Positions 1-10,331 of a stretch of DNA of 64,000 nucleotides are shown in pieces. Positions within the stretch are counted from its first letter, which is position 1; each line of letters opens with the position of its first letter. Made by a program: the position numbers and the translations under genes. The notes beneath the pieces were generated by a model that ran no database searches, was not told the origin of the DNA, and saw only the letters and a program-made list of their open reading frames with translations. Origin of the DNA: VXNE01 sp963668365 (GTDB taxonomy: Bacteria; Pseudomonadota; Gammaproteobacteria; Pseudomonadales; Azotimanducaceae); assembly GCA_963668365.1 (NCBI GenBank), contig OY764266.1, positions 558,001 through 622,000 of the forward strand. Reading direction: 5' to 3'.

Positions 1-73
1 CCGTCGAGCCGTGAAACTCGCGGATATAAGGCAGCGCCTCGATCAGGATCTTCGACGTGTCTTCGCGTGACAT
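1..73 (-). CDS. argB: Acetylglutamate kinase, N-terminal 24 codons (cut by window edge)
   Basis: The first 24 codons on the minus strand begin MSREDTSKILIEALPYIREF, which matches the start of proteobacterial acetylglutamate kinase, the ATP-dependent kinase of the second step of arginine synthesis. ATG is at 71-73 with a GGAGAG ribosome site about 10 bases upstream. The gene continues past position 1. It follows algC on the same strand, the order seen in Pseudomonas-type genomes, though a MITE-like element now separates the two genes. The call rests on a short stretch but is supported by this synteny. Confidence 0.8.
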   Translation of the reverse strand, partial: MSREDTSKILIEALPYIREFHGST

Positions 74-88
74 CTCTGGTTCTCTCCA

Positions 89-355
89 AGTGTCGTGTCC
101 CGCAAGTTTATGGCACTTCAGCGCGTTCCACGGGGTCTGTGGCAAGGCGCGTCCCCGCAGGGAATGGTCGGCTCCATTTCCAAGGGGCGCAACACGGCCA
201 CAGACCCCGTGGGGCGCGCCCTTCGGGAGATCGCCATGCACGCCACTGCCGCGTTGTGGCCCTTGCGAATATGCCAGATATTCACTGCGGACCACGCCTT
301 GCATTGACGCGCATGGCGAACTCTGAAGTACCAGAAACTTGCGGGACACGACACT
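89..355. mobile_element. MITE-like element with ~33-bp terminal inverted repeats
   Basis: The left end begins AGTGTCGTGTCCCGCAAGTT at 89. The reverse complement of the right end, read from 355, begins with the same 20 bases, and the match continues to about 33 bases with two or three mismatches. Weaker inverted similarity continues inward to about 70 bases. The ~267-bp element holds no convincing gene. It fills almost the whole space between the algC stop (361) and the argB start (73). No target duplication is evident. Size, long inverted ends and lack of coding capacity fit a non-autonomous miniature transposable element; the parent IS is not in this window. Confidence 0.7.
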
Positions 356-360
356 AGCCG

Positions 361-1737
361 TTAGAACGTCAGCGCCGGATCTATGGCGGACAACTGCGCG
401 CCGAAAGTCGAGCGGATGCGATCCAGCGCGATCGCGTCGTCCGCTTCGAAGCGCAACGTCAGCGCCGGCGAAGTGTTCGATGCGCGCACCAGACCAAAGC
501 CGTCGGCGTAGTCGACGCGAAGACCGTCGATTCTCGTCACCGCTCCAGGGCCGAAATCGGCCGACTTCGACAACTCCTCGATGATGCGAAACTTGGCCGA
601 CTCGGTTGTCGGGAGCTTGATTTCCGGAGTCGTGCAGGGAACCGGGAAGTCCGCGAACAACGCATCGATGCCGCAGCCTCTCGAAGCGGCAATCTCGAGC
701 AGACGCGCACCCGCATAGATGGCATCGTCGAACCCGTACCAGCGCTCGCCGAAACAGATATGGCCGCTGAATTCGCCGCCGAACAGGGCGCCGGTCTCCC
801 TGATCTTGGCCTTGATGTGGGAGTGTCCCGTGCGACTCATGATCGGGTTCCCTCCAGCTTCGACAACCACTTTCTCGAGGTGGCGCGAGCACTTCACATC
901 GTAGACGACATCCGTGCCCGGGTTGCGCCGGGCGATGTCTCGGGCGAACAGCATCATCAGGCGGTCGGCCCAGACGATGGCTCCGCTCTCGGTAACGACG
1001 CCCAGGCGATCGGCATCGCCGTCGAAGGCCAAGCCCATGTCCGCTTCGTGTTCGCGAACCGCGGCGATGAGATCATCGAGGTTCGCGGCGTCGGCCGGAT
1101 CCGGATGGTGATTCGGAAAGCTGCCGTCGACATCCGCGTACAGGCTCACGACTTCGCACCCGAGTCGTTCGAAAAGCGCTGGGGCCACCAGGCCGCCCAC
1201 GCCGTTTCCGCTGTCGATGACGATCTTGAGCGGACGCGCGAGGGCGATATCGCCAACCACCCGATCCATGTACGATTCGATCACGCCGACGGGCTCCACC
1301 GCGCCGCGCGCTCTCCGCGGGCAGTCGTCGCGTTCGATGCGGGATCGCAGGCCAGCAATGGCTTCGCCCGAAAGCACCGCGCCGCCGATCACCATCTTCA
1401 GGCCGTTGTACTCGGGCGGGTTGTGCGATCCCGTGATCATGATCCCCGTCCGGGTCTCGAGCGCATGGGTGGCATAGTAGAGCAGAGGCGTCGGAACACG
1501 CCCGACATCGACGACATCGCAACCGCCACCGGTAAGGCCCGCGATGAGGGCATCGCGCAGATGCCCGGTGGAGTGCCGGCCATCGCCGCCCACCGCGACG
1601 CGGCCGAAACCCTGTTCACGAGCCTCGGCCGCAAACGCGCGGCCAATCCAGGAGACCGATTCGTCTGTCAGATTCCTGTCTACGAGACCGCGAATGTCGT
1701 AAGCGCGAAATATCTCCGGCGCGATGTGTCGTTTCAT
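361..1737 (-). CDS. algC: Phosphomannomutase/phosphoglucomutase
   Basis: A 458-residue alpha-D-phosphohexomutase that interconverts hexose 1- and 6-phosphates for exopolysaccharide, LPS and nucleotide-sugar synthesis in the cytoplasm. Visible motifs are the phosphoserine loop TGSHNP (Ser104), the metal loop DGDADR, the sugar-specificity loop GGEFSGH and the C-terminal phosphate-binding RASNTSP. Length is the same as Pseudomonas AlgC (~460). The ATG lies four bases after the coaBC stop, so the two are probably co-transcribed. The stop is directly followed by the MITE-like element. AlgC versus ManB naming rests on size and gene order. Confidence 0.93.
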   Translation of the reverse strand: MKRHIAPEIFRAYDIRGLVDRNLTDESVSWIGRAFAAEAREQGFGRVAVGGDGRHSTGHLRDALIAGLTGGGCDVVDVGRVPTPLLYYATHALETRTGIMITGSHNPPEYNGLKMVIGGAVLSGEAIAGLRSRIERDDCPRRARGAVEPVGVIESYMDRVVGDIALARPLKIVIDSGNGVGGLVAPALFERLGCEVVSLYADVDGSFPNHHPDPADAANLDDLIAAVREHEADMGLAFDGDADRLGVVTESGAIVWADRLMMLFARDIARRNPGTDVVYDVKCSRHLEKVVVEAGGNPIMSRTGHSHIKAKIRETGALFGGEFSGHICFGERWYGFDDAIYAGARLLEIAASRGCGIDALFADFPVPCTTPEIKLPTTESAKFRIIEELSKSADFGPGAVTRIDGLRVDYADGFGLVRASNTSPALTLRFEADDAIALDRIRSTFGAQLSAIDPALTF

Positions 1738-1741
1738 TCGG

Positions 1742-2974
1742 TCACGCGCGACGCGTCAGATCACCCCGCGTCGTTTCGCTCCTGCGATGGAACAGGCTGG
1801 CGATAGCCTCAATCAGCTTCTCCGCCACCGTCTCCTTGGAGTCGATGGGAAAAACGGTTTCGCCCGAGGGCTCGATCAGGGTCACCGCATTGCGGTCGCT
1901 GTCGAAGCCGATGTCCTCTTCCGACACGTCGTTCAGCACGATCGCGGCGCAACCCTTCCGCAAGAGTTTCTCGCGCGCATGGCGCATGGTGTCGTGGGTC
2001 TCGGCGGCGAAACCGATGGCGCAGGAACAGACCTCGGCGGCGCGGGCGAGGATGTCGGGATTCTCCTGCAGCTCAAGCCAGAGATCCGGGGACTCGTCGC
2101 GTTTCTTGATCTTGCGGCCCCGGGCCTGGGCGGGGCGATAGTCCGCCACCGCCGCCACGCCGATGAAGATATCGGCTTCCTCGAGTTCGGCGTCCACCGC
2201 GGCGTACATCTCGCGCGCCGTCGTCACATCGATTCGTCGAACGCCCGCCGGGGTCTCCATCGCCACGGGCCCGCTCACCAGCGTGACCTCCGCACCCGCG
2301 TCGCGCGCGGCACGCGCCAGGGCATAGCCCTGCTTGCCCGAGCTGTAGTTCGAGATATAGCGCACGGGATCGATGGGTTCCCGCGTCGGCCCCGCGGTCA
2401 ACAGTACGCCCAGGCCTTCCATGGACCCGGGCCCACCCCCCAGCTGCGAGGTCAGCGCCTCGACGATCTGCGCCGGCTCCAGCATACGGCCCGGGCCGGT
2501 CTCGCCGCAGGCTTGTTCGCCTTCCCCCGGTCCGAGGATCCTCACGCCCGCTTGCTTCAGTCTGGCCACGTTGCGTTGCACCGCGTGGTGTTCCCACATC
2601 CGCCGGTTCATTGCCGGGGCCAGAAACAGCGGTGCTGCCGTCGCGAGGCAAAGGGTGGTCAGCAGATCGTCGGCCATGCCCGTCGCCAGGCGGGCGATGA
2701 CATGGGCGGTCGCCGGCGCGATGACCACGGCATCCGCCCATCGCGCGAGTTCGATGTGGCCCATCGCCGCCTCGGCTTGGGCGTCCCACAAGTCGCTCCG
2801 AACCCTTTGCTCCGCCACCGCCCGAAGGCTTGTTTCCGTGACGAAACGCGCAGCGCTTCGCGTCATGACAGGGACAACTTCTGCCCCCGAGGCGCGCAAA
2901 TCTCGCACAAGCTGCGGGGTCTTATACGCGGCGATTCCGCCCGCGATACCCAATAAGATGCGTCTGTTCTGCAT
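1742..2974 (-). CDS. coaBC: Bifunctional phosphopantothenoylcysteine decarboxylase / phosphopantothenate-cysteine ligase
   Basis: Catalyses two successive steps of coenzyme A synthesis: ligation of cysteine to 4'-phosphopantothenate and its FMN-dependent decarboxylation. The N-terminal flavoprotein half starts MQNRRILLGIAGGIAAYK and carries the PAMNRRMW substrate loop and the catalytic-cysteine segment ACGETGPGRM. The C-terminal CoaB half has GPTREPIDPVR followed by ISNYSSGKQG. I chose the ATG at 2974 because the family usually begins just before the GIAGG loop; an in-frame GTG at 3013 would add 13 residues. It is divergent from radC. The dut gene commonly found between coaBC and algC is absent. 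Confidence 0.93.
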   Translation of the reverse strand: MQNRRILLGIAGGIAAYKTPQLVRDLRASGAEVVPVMTRSAARFVTETSLRAVAEQRVRSDLWDAQAEAAMGHIELARWADAVVIAPATAHVIARLATGMADDLLTTLCLATAAPLFLAPAMNRRMWEHHAVQRNVARLKQAGVRILGPGEGEQACGETGPGRMLEPAQIVEALTSQLGGGPGSMEGLGVLLTAGPTREPIDPVRYISNYSSGKQGYALARAARDAGAEVTLVSGPVAMETPAGVRRIDVTTAREMYAAVDAELEEADIFIGVAAVADYRPAQARGRKIKKRDESPDLWLELQENPDILARAAEVCSCAIGFAAETHDTMRHAREKLLRKGCAAIVLNDVSEEDIGFDSDRNAVTLIEPSGETVFPIDSKETVAEKLIEAIASLFHRRSETTRGDLTRRA

Positions 2975-3026
2975 GCGAATGTCGAAGCGCCCGCCGCGCT
3001 TTTCCTTTTCCACCGCAAATCACGGC

Positions 3027-3752
3027 ATGAAAGACGACGCCAACGATACCAGAAGTGCCCTGTTGCAGCCGACCGCGGGCGGGCGCGCCGCCTGCGCATG
3101 CGCCGACGAGCCCCGGAAACGCATCCTCGACCTCGGCCCCGATTCCGCCACCAAGACGGAACTCCTCGCGGCAATTCTCGGCGTCGAAGAGCCGTCCGCG
3201 AACGCGTTGAACCTGGCCGCATCGCTTCTCGCCCGTTTCGGCGATCTGCACTGCCTGCTCCACGCGCCGCCGAACGCGCTCGCGGCGTGCGAAGGAATCG
3301 GGCCGGTCAACACCGCGGCCATACTCGCGATGCGCGGACTCATGGACTGCTACCACACCGAGATCCTGACACGCGGGGAAATCCTCTCGAGTTCGACCGG
3401 GGTGCGGCGCTACCTGGGCTATCGACTTTCAAGGCGGGAACGCGAGGTGTTCGGCGCGCTCTTTCTCGACACCCGGCACCACCTGATCTCCAACGAAGAA
3501 CTGTTCTTCGGTTCGGTGGACAGGGCGATGGTCTATCCCCGGGAAGTCATCAAGTCCTGCCTGAAGCACAACGCCAGCGCCGTCATCCTCTACCACAACC
3601 ATCCTTCGGGCGTTCCCGAACCTTCGGCGAGCGACATCCAGGTCACGTCCCGGATCGCCATGCTGCTACAGGAACTGGACGTGCGACTGGTAGACCACGT
3701 CGTGGTCGGCGCATCGGAACAGGTGTCTTTCGCCGAACGCGGGCTGATCTAG
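3027..3752 (+). CDS. radC: RadC family JAB/MPN-domain protein
   Basis: A 241-residue protein of the RadC family. The N-terminal part has a helix-hairpin-helix-like segment (CEGIGPVNTAAIL) and the C-terminal JAB/MPN domain has the full metal signature HNHPSG followed by SASD, with an upstream conserved glutamate. RadC proteins are predicted metal-dependent hydrolases; a role in DNA repair was proposed historically but has not been firmly shown. Divergently transcribed from coaBC with about 50 bases between the starts, as in many gammaproteobacteria. Confidence 0.9.
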   Translation: MKDDANDTRSALLQPTAGGRAACACADEPRKRILDLGPDSATKTELLAAILGVEEPSANALNLAASLLARFGDLHCLLHAPPNALAACEGIGPVNTAAILAMRGLMDCYHTEILTRGEILSSSTGVRRYLGYRLSRREREVFGALFLDTRHHLISNEELFFGSVDRAMVYPREVIKSCLKHNASAVILYHNHPSGVPEPSASDIQVTSRIAMLLQELDVRLVDHVVVGASEQVSFAERGLI

Positions 3753-3835
3753 GAGTCCGTGCGGTGCGCCACCGTTGGCTATCCTGTTCTGCAGCCCCGG
3801 GCGAGTCCTGATCAAGCGTCGCGTGACAGCACGGG

Positions 3836-4444
3836 TTATTGATCGGCCCGATGCACACGCCCCCAGTTGTTGACCGTCAGGCAGAACAGCTTGGCCGTCG
3901 CCTCGGCGTCATAGATCGCGGCGTGCGCCCGTCCGCCTTCGAACTCGATGCCTGCCCTCGCGCAGGCTTCGCTCAAGACGGTATGGCCGTACGCCACCGC
4001 AGCGAGCGAGGCGGTATCGATCACCGTGAACGGATGGAAGGGATTGCGCTTCACGCCGTTGCGCTCGGCGGACGACATGACGAAGCCATGATCGAAGTGC
4101 GCATTGTGGGCGGTCAGCACCGCTCGCTCGCATCCGTTGCGGCGAACCTCGCGGCGGACGAACCGAAACAGCTCGCGCACCGCGTCCTCCTCGTTCAGCG
4201 CATCGCGCCTCGGATCGGAGAGGTCAATACCTGTAATCCTCAGTGACTCTTCTTCAACCCGCATCAGGGGGTGCGGGATGACGTTCCACCCTCGGACCTG
4301 GTCGATGGAGAGGCGGTCCGCCGACCATGCCAAGCTGACGGCCGCGATCTGCAGAACGGCGTGGACATCCTTTTCGAAACCGCCGGTCTCGAGATCGATG
4401 ACGACCGGAAGGAAGCCGCGAAATCGGGAGCTCATTTCAATCAT
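3836..4444 (-). CDS. rnt: Ribonuclease T
   Basis: A 202-residue DEDD-family 3'-5' exoribonuclease that trims tRNA and other stable RNA 3' ends. Catalytic residues visible are D17 and E19 in VIDLETGG, the aspartate in HNAHFDHGF, and the histidine and aspartate in HAAIYDAEAT. The phrase RNPFHPFTVIDTASLA is characteristic of RNase T rather than DNA polymerase III epsilon. A GAGGAG site five bases upstream selects the ATG at 4444 over a second in-frame ATG at 4435. RNase T is nearly restricted to Gammaproteobacteria, so it helps place the organism. Confidence 0.93.
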   Translation of the reverse strand: MIEMSSRFRGFLPVVIDLETGGFEKDVHAVLQIAAVSLAWSADRLSIDQVRGWNVIPHPLMRVEEESLRITGIDLSDPRRDALNEEDAVRELFRFVRREVRRNGCERAVLTAHNAHFDHGFVMSSAERNGVKRNPFHPFTVIDTASLAAVAYGHTVLSEACARAGIEFEGGRAHAAIYDAEATAKLFCLTVNNWGRVHRADQ

Positions 4445-4531
4445 CGTCGCTCCTCAAAGCCGCGCGGCCCAAGCTTCATCCAAGCATACATCAGCGCCTG
4501 ATCGCAGGTATCGCCCATCGCCCTTGCCGCC

Positions 4532-5737
4532 CAGGCATGTTCAAAAGTCCTGATTCGTCCGACGGCAGGCGTATCCGCTGCGTGTCGCCGGTTCTGGTCC
4601 GGGCCGGTCGGGGACTGCCGGTTCGTCGCGTTGGGCGCGCGGCGGGGCTTGCGAGGCAGGACGCGGGCGCGCCGCGTCGGCTTCGGCCGCGGCGGTGCGC
4701 CCGGTGCGGTGCACCGGGGAGCGGCTTTCGGCGGGACGCGGCGCTCAGCGGGACGGCGGGTCGAGGACGGCGTCGAGGGCCTCCCGCGGTCGGGCGGCGT
4801 AGTGCCGGTTGGCGGGAGGCAGGTGCTCGAAGCGGCGCTCGTGGCGCACGATGGAGATGGCCGCGTTGGTCGGGCAGGCGAGATTGCGCGGCAGATTGCC
4901 GACGCGCGCCCGGCAGCGGTCCTCGTCGCAGGTGAAGTCGCGCACGTGGTGCAGGCGGTTCTCGATGTGCCAGTGGTGCCGGACCAGGGCCGCGAGTTCC
5001 CCGGGACCGGCCTGCCCGGGGCCGAGCGAGGTGAGCCCGTAGGCGGTCTCCCGGCTTGCCGGTCCTTCTCCATCTCGTACACGAACACCTCCTTCGGCCG
5101 GCCGTGCTCGCGCCAGCGCGCCGGCCCGCCCGGTTCCCGCGAAAAGCCCCGCATGCGCCCCAGCGGCACCCAGTTCGACGCCCGGTAGCACGTCCCGGCG
5201 AAACGCGACGGGTCCACGAACGTCTCCGCCAGCAGCACCGGATGCCCGTGCGCGGCCCGCATGTCCCGCAACAGCCGCCGCAGACCCAGCCCCAGCGCCC
5301 GCGACGCCAGGTTCGGAACCCGGCCCGGGTCCAGCACCGCGAAGCGGGCGTTGTTCGCCACCAGGTGCAGCCGCGAGAACTGCTGCTCCCGCGTCCAGCC
5401 GATCCACGCGTCGCGCACCCCGACCTTGAACGCCCCGGCCTGCCAGCCCAGCAGCGCGAGCCAGGTCTCCCCCGCGCACCGCCACCTGCCGCAGCAACCT
5501 GCCGAACAGGCCGCGGTAGGGCAGGTAGTGGGGCTCGCGCATCAGCGCGTCCCAGCGCCGACGCTCCCCGACACCGCGCACCGGGCGCACCGCCACACCG
5601 CGCAGCCAGCGACCACCACTCCCGATGTCCGGCCCTTCCATGTCGCCGTTGTACCACGCCGACTTTTGTATGGCCTGCGCCGAATCGAACCCGATTCGAC
5701 GATCACGCCGTCGAGGGCGGACTTTTGAATAGCCCTG
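4532..5737 (-). mobile_element. Short ISAs1-like insertion element with intact ends and 11-bp target duplication
   Basis: The left end CAGGCATGTTCAAAAGTCC (4532-4550) is inverted at the right end (5719-5737), whose reverse complement is CAGGGCTATTCAAAAGTCC, 16 of 19 bases matching. The outer flanks are identical: CCCTTGCCGCC occurs at 4521-4531 and 5738-5748, an 11-bp target-site duplication. A second end-like sequence, GACTTTTGTATGGCC, lies inside at 5661. The 1206-bp body carries only a broken transposase-like gene. The element separates rnt from argG. Confidence 0.8.
4745..5641 (-). pseudogene. Broken DUF4338 / ISAs1-type transposase gene
   Basis: Three reading frames must be joined. The start (MEGPDIGSGG to HYLPYRGLFG) and the end share one frame; the middle is in another, with shifts near 5470 and 5050. 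The middle resembles DUF4338, the domain also found in Druantia DruA: RDAWIGWTREQQ, then NLASRALGLGLRRL, LAETFVDPSRFAGTCYRASNW. The end resembles the ISAs1 transposase C-terminus: AYGLTSL, HHWHIENRLHHVRDFTCDED. The DDE catalytic core normally between these parts is missing. It is therefore not expected to make an active transposase. Confidence 0.7.
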
Positions 5738-5836
5738 CCCTTGCCGCCACGGTCGCACATGACCGTCCCAGCTCGGTGACGCGCCGCTTCGCCGCTGCGT
5801 TACCATGGCGCCTTCGCCGAATCTGAGAGTCCGCCA

Positions 5837-7045
<1,209 letters not shown>

Positions 7046-7071
7046 GAACCCAACCAAATGGAGGCGGCGGC

Positions 7072-8547
7072 ATGAAAGCCATCATGGTCATGTACGACTC
7101 GCTGAACCGGCACATGCTGCCGAACTACGGCTGCGACTGGACGCTGGCGCCCAATTTCATCCGCCTCGGCGGGCGCGCGGTCACGTTCGACAACCACTAC
7201 GTCGGCTCCATGCCGTGCATGCCGGCGCGGCGGGAACTGCACACCGGCCGGCACAACTTCCTGCACCGCTCCTGGGGTCCGCACGAGCCGTTCGACGACT
7301 CCACCTTCACCATCCTGAAAGGCAACGGCGTTTATGCGCACCTGGTCTCGGACCACTACCACTACTGGGAAGACGGGGGCGCCACGTATCACCACCGCTA
7401 TTCGAGCTGGGAGAACGTGCGCGGCCAGGAGGGCGACGCCTGGAAGGGCGAGGTCGCAGATCCCGAGATTCCCGAACACCTGGGACGCGTCACGCGCCAG
7501 GATCTCGTGAACCGAAAGTACATGCAGGAGGAACGGCTCACTCCGCAGGCGCAGACCTTCGCCGCCGGCCTCGAGTTCCTCGAGACCAACCACGAACAGG
7601 ACAACTGGTACCTGCAGATCGAGACTTTCGATCCCCACGAGCCGTTCTTCACCCTGAAGCAGTGGAAGGACCGATACAACTTTTTTCGCGCTGAGGGCTC
7701 CGATTGGGACGGCCCACACTTCGACTGGCCGGAATATGCGCGGGTCACCGAGGATCCGGATGCCGTGGAATACCTGCGCTACCAGTATGCGGCGCTGCTG
7801 ACCCAGTGCGACCACTATCTCGGCACGGTGATCGACTTCATGGACGCCCACGACATGTGGCGCGACACGATGCTTCTCGTCGTCACGGACCACGGCTTTC
7901 TGCTCGGCGAACACGACTGGTGGGGCAAGCTACGCATGCCCTGGTACAACGAAACAGCACACATTCCGTTGTTCGCCTGGGATCCGCGCAGCGGCGTCGC
8001 GGGCGCCAGGCGGCGCAGCCTGACAACCACCATTGATATCGGTCCGACTCTGCTGGAGTACTTCGGCCTGGATCGACCGCCGGATATGGACGGAGCGCCG
8101 CTACGCGCCACGATCGAGGAAGACGCCCGCATTCGCAGCTCCACGATCTACGGGATGTTCGGCGGCCACGTCAACATCACCGACGGGCGATACGTCTACA
8201 TGCGCGGCCCGGCCGAGGGCAACGCGCCGCTTTACCAGTACACGCTGATGCCGACCCACCTGCGCCGCCCGTTCTCGGTCCGCGAACTCGCCCACATGCA
8301 GTGGCACGAGCCGCTCGGGTTCACCAAGGGCTGTCCCGTGATGCGGATTCCGTCCACTGGCCCCGCGGGCCGCGCGCCCGAAGTGTTCCAGACACAGCTC
8401 TTCGACTTGGCAACGGACCCGGGCCAGTTGAATCCCATCCAGGACGATGCCGTCGAGGGTCGGATGGTCGGGTTGCTCGAGGAAGCGCTGTTGGCGAACC
8501 AGGCGCCACCGGAGCAGTACCAACGGCTAGGGCTCGACGGTCCCTGA
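7072..8547 (+). CDS. Sulfatase / arylsulfatase-family hydrolase
   Basis: A 491-residue type I sulfatase-fold hydrolase. The formylglycine signature CMPAR has its cysteine at residue 49, and a second metal/active-site block DHGFLLGEHDWWGK lies in the middle. Activity would require conversion of Cys49 to formylglycine by a maturase outside this window. There is no signal peptide, suggesting a cytoplasmic enzyme acting on a small sulfate or phosphonate ester. ATG at 7072 is preceded by GGAGG. It follows argG by 26 bases. A duplicated fragment of its 3' region lies at 12195-12276. The substrate cannot be told from sequence. Confidence 0.85.
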   Translation: MKAIMVMYDSLNRHMLPNYGCDWTLAPNFIRLGGRAVTFDNHYVGSMPCMPARRELHTGRHNFLHRSWGPHEPFDDSTFTILKGNGVYAHLVSDHYHYWEDGGATYHHRYSSWENVRGQEGDAWKGEVADPEIPEHLGRVTRQDLVNRKYMQEERLTPQAQTFAAGLEFLETNHEQDNWYLQIETFDPHEPFFTLKQWKDRYNFFRAEGSDWDGPHFDWPEYARVTEDPDAVEYLRYQYAALLTQCDHYLGTVIDFMDAHDMWRDTMLLVVTDHGFLLGEHDWWGKLRMPWYNETAHIPLFAWDPRSGVAGARRRSLTTTIDIGPTLLEYFGLDRPPDMDGAPLRATIEEDARIRSSTIYGMFGGHVNITDGRYVYMRGPAEGNAPLYQYTLMPTHLRRPFSVRELAHMQWHEPLGFTKGCPVMRIPSTGPAGRAPEVFQTQLFDLATDPGQLNPIQDDAVEGRMVGLLEEALLANQAPPEQYQRLGLDGP

Positions 8548-8621
8548 CGACACGCGGCACTCCAGAACTGCCCAGCGGGAACTCCCGGCGCGCGCGCCAA
8601 GCCAACTCCATAGCGCGATCC

Positions 8622-10331
8622 TCAGGCCGGTTGCTCCGTTGTTGGTGCCGACCACATGCCGTGAAAGTCAGCGTAGAGCGCATGTCGCCGCATCAGTTCA
8701 CGGTGGTCGCCAACATCGCTGCCGTCGCTGCCCATCACCATGACCCTCTTCGCGCGCAACGTCGCCGACATGCGATGCGCAACCACTATCAGCGTGCTTC
8801 CGGTCGCCATGAAGGCGCGCTCCGCCCTTTCCTCGGCAGCCGGATCCAAATGGCACGTGGCCTCGTCCAGAACAACGACGGGGGTCGCCGCGAGGTGCGC
8901 CCGCACCAATGTCACCAACTGCTTCTCGCCCTCAGACAACCCGGACTTGGCAAGGTCGATCTGGGCATCGAAACCGCCAAGCCGCTCCAACACCCGATCG
9001 AGACCCACCGCCTCGGCAGAAGCGGCCACCTCTTCGTCTGAGGCCGATGGCCGCAGGTAAGTCAGGTTGTCTCGCAGAGATCCCGCAAATACATAGGCCT
9101 CCTGGGGAATCATCGTGACGAGCCGGGAACGGTCCCCGCGCAGATGCAGGGAGGTGCCGGCGATTGCCACAGAACCACCATCCGGCGCCAGCACGCCGGC
9201 GAGCAGGGCCGCGAGCGTCGACTTGCCGATCCCGCTCGGGCCGACGATGGCCAGGTGGTCGCCGTGAGGTATGTCGATGCGCAGACCCTCGACGATGGGC
9301 TGAGCCGACGCTCCATAGGCAAAACTCAGATCGCGCACCTGGATCGTCGAACGCGTCGGCGGCGACGCATCGACCTCTTCGCGAGTCGTCGGCGAATCTT
9401 CGCCGACGGACTCGACCAGGCGACCGTGCCGCACCCGCAGGGTCACGATGTACCCCATCACCGAAGTGACGAACATCGACGCCGTGGCAAGCCCCGCGAG
9501 CAGATAGGTGAACGAACCGACGACTTCGCCCGGCGTCAGGCTGCCGTTGCGAACCAGCGTCGGCACGAACGCCAGGGCCGTGAGCGCGGGCAGCCAGGTC
9601 GAGGTCGCATTGACCAGGCCCGAACGGACGGCGTTTTGGTCTCCCTGTTTCAGTAGCAGACGGTTGGCGGCCTCTATGCGGTCCCGGACGCGCCCCATCG
9701 CATATCCCTTCGCGCCCGCCGCCATCAGATCGCGAACGCCTTGTATGACCTTGGCCATCTCGCCGTAGGAAGCCTCGCTCGCCAGCGTCACCGCCCTCTG
9801 GTTGCGCGTATCCCGGCGCACGAGCGCGGCGAGCAGAAACACGGATGCCGCGAGCCATGGCACCACCAGGATCAGCAACGTCCCGGACAGCGTCGCGAGT
9901 CCCGCCACAGCGCCGATTGCGAACAAGCCGGCGGGCGCCGTGCGCAACATCAACGACAGCATGTCCACGAGCACCGGCACGTGCTGGGTCAACTCCGCGC
10001 CGGACCGCAGCACACGATCCGAACCCACCGCATCGGCGAGCGCGTGCCGCACCACGTCGCGGGTCAGATCCGTCTGCACGTCCGCCGAAATGTCCGCCGT
10101 CAGCCGGGACAGGCGCATCAGCGACAAGACTCCCACCGCCCCGGCCCCCAACAAACCCATCAGCCACATGAACGATACTGCCAAGGCGCCTGAGCTCGCC
10201 GCGTCCATCGCGCTCGCGATCGCTCGCCCGGTGAACATCGGTGCCAGCGTGACACCAACGCTCCAGCCCGCAATCCGGACCACGCGCCGCCGGTGTCGGA
10301 GGACGTAAGCGATCGGCGATTGAATCGTCAT
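8622..10331 (-). CDS. ABC exporter half-transporter, catalytically competent subunit
   Basis: A 569-residue type IV (ABC-B-like) exporter: a hydrophobic membrane domain over roughly the first 310 residues, then a nucleotide-binding domain with Walker A GPSGIGKST, signature LSEGEKQLV and Walker B VVVLDEATCHLD with the catalytic glutamate. The C-loop has SEG instead of SGG. Its ATG overlaps the stop of the upstream ABC gene by four bases, so the pair is translationally coupled and should form one heterodimer. The substrate is unknown; no peptide-modifying genes are adjacent. Confidence 0.85.
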   Translation of the reverse strand: MTIQSPIAYVLRHRRRVVRIAGWSVGVTLAPMFTGRAIASAMDAASSGALAVSFMWLMGLLGAGAVGVLSLMRLSRLTADISADVQTDLTRDVVRHALADAVGSDRVLRSGAELTQHVPVLVDMLSLMLRTAPAGLFAIGAVAGLATLSGTLLILVVPWLAASVFLLAALVRRDTRNQRAVTLASEASYGEMAKVIQGVRDLMAAGAKGYAMGRVRDRIEAANRLLLKQGDQNAVRSGLVNATSTWLPALTALAFVPTLVRNGSLTPGEVVGSFTYLLAGLATASMFVTSVMGYIVTLRVRHGRLVESVGEDSPTTREEVDASPPTRSTIQVRDLSFAYGASAQPIVEGLRIDIPHGDHLAIVGPSGIGKSTLAALLAGVLAPDGGSVAIAGTSLHLRGDRSRLVTMIPQEAYVFAGSLRDNLTYLRPSASDEEVAASAEAVGLDRVLERLGGFDAQIDLAKSGLSEGEKQLVTLVRAHLAATPVVVLDEATCHLDPAAEERAERAFMATGSTLIVVAHRMSATLRAKRVMVMGSDGSDVGDHRELMRRHALYADFHGMWSAPTTEQPA

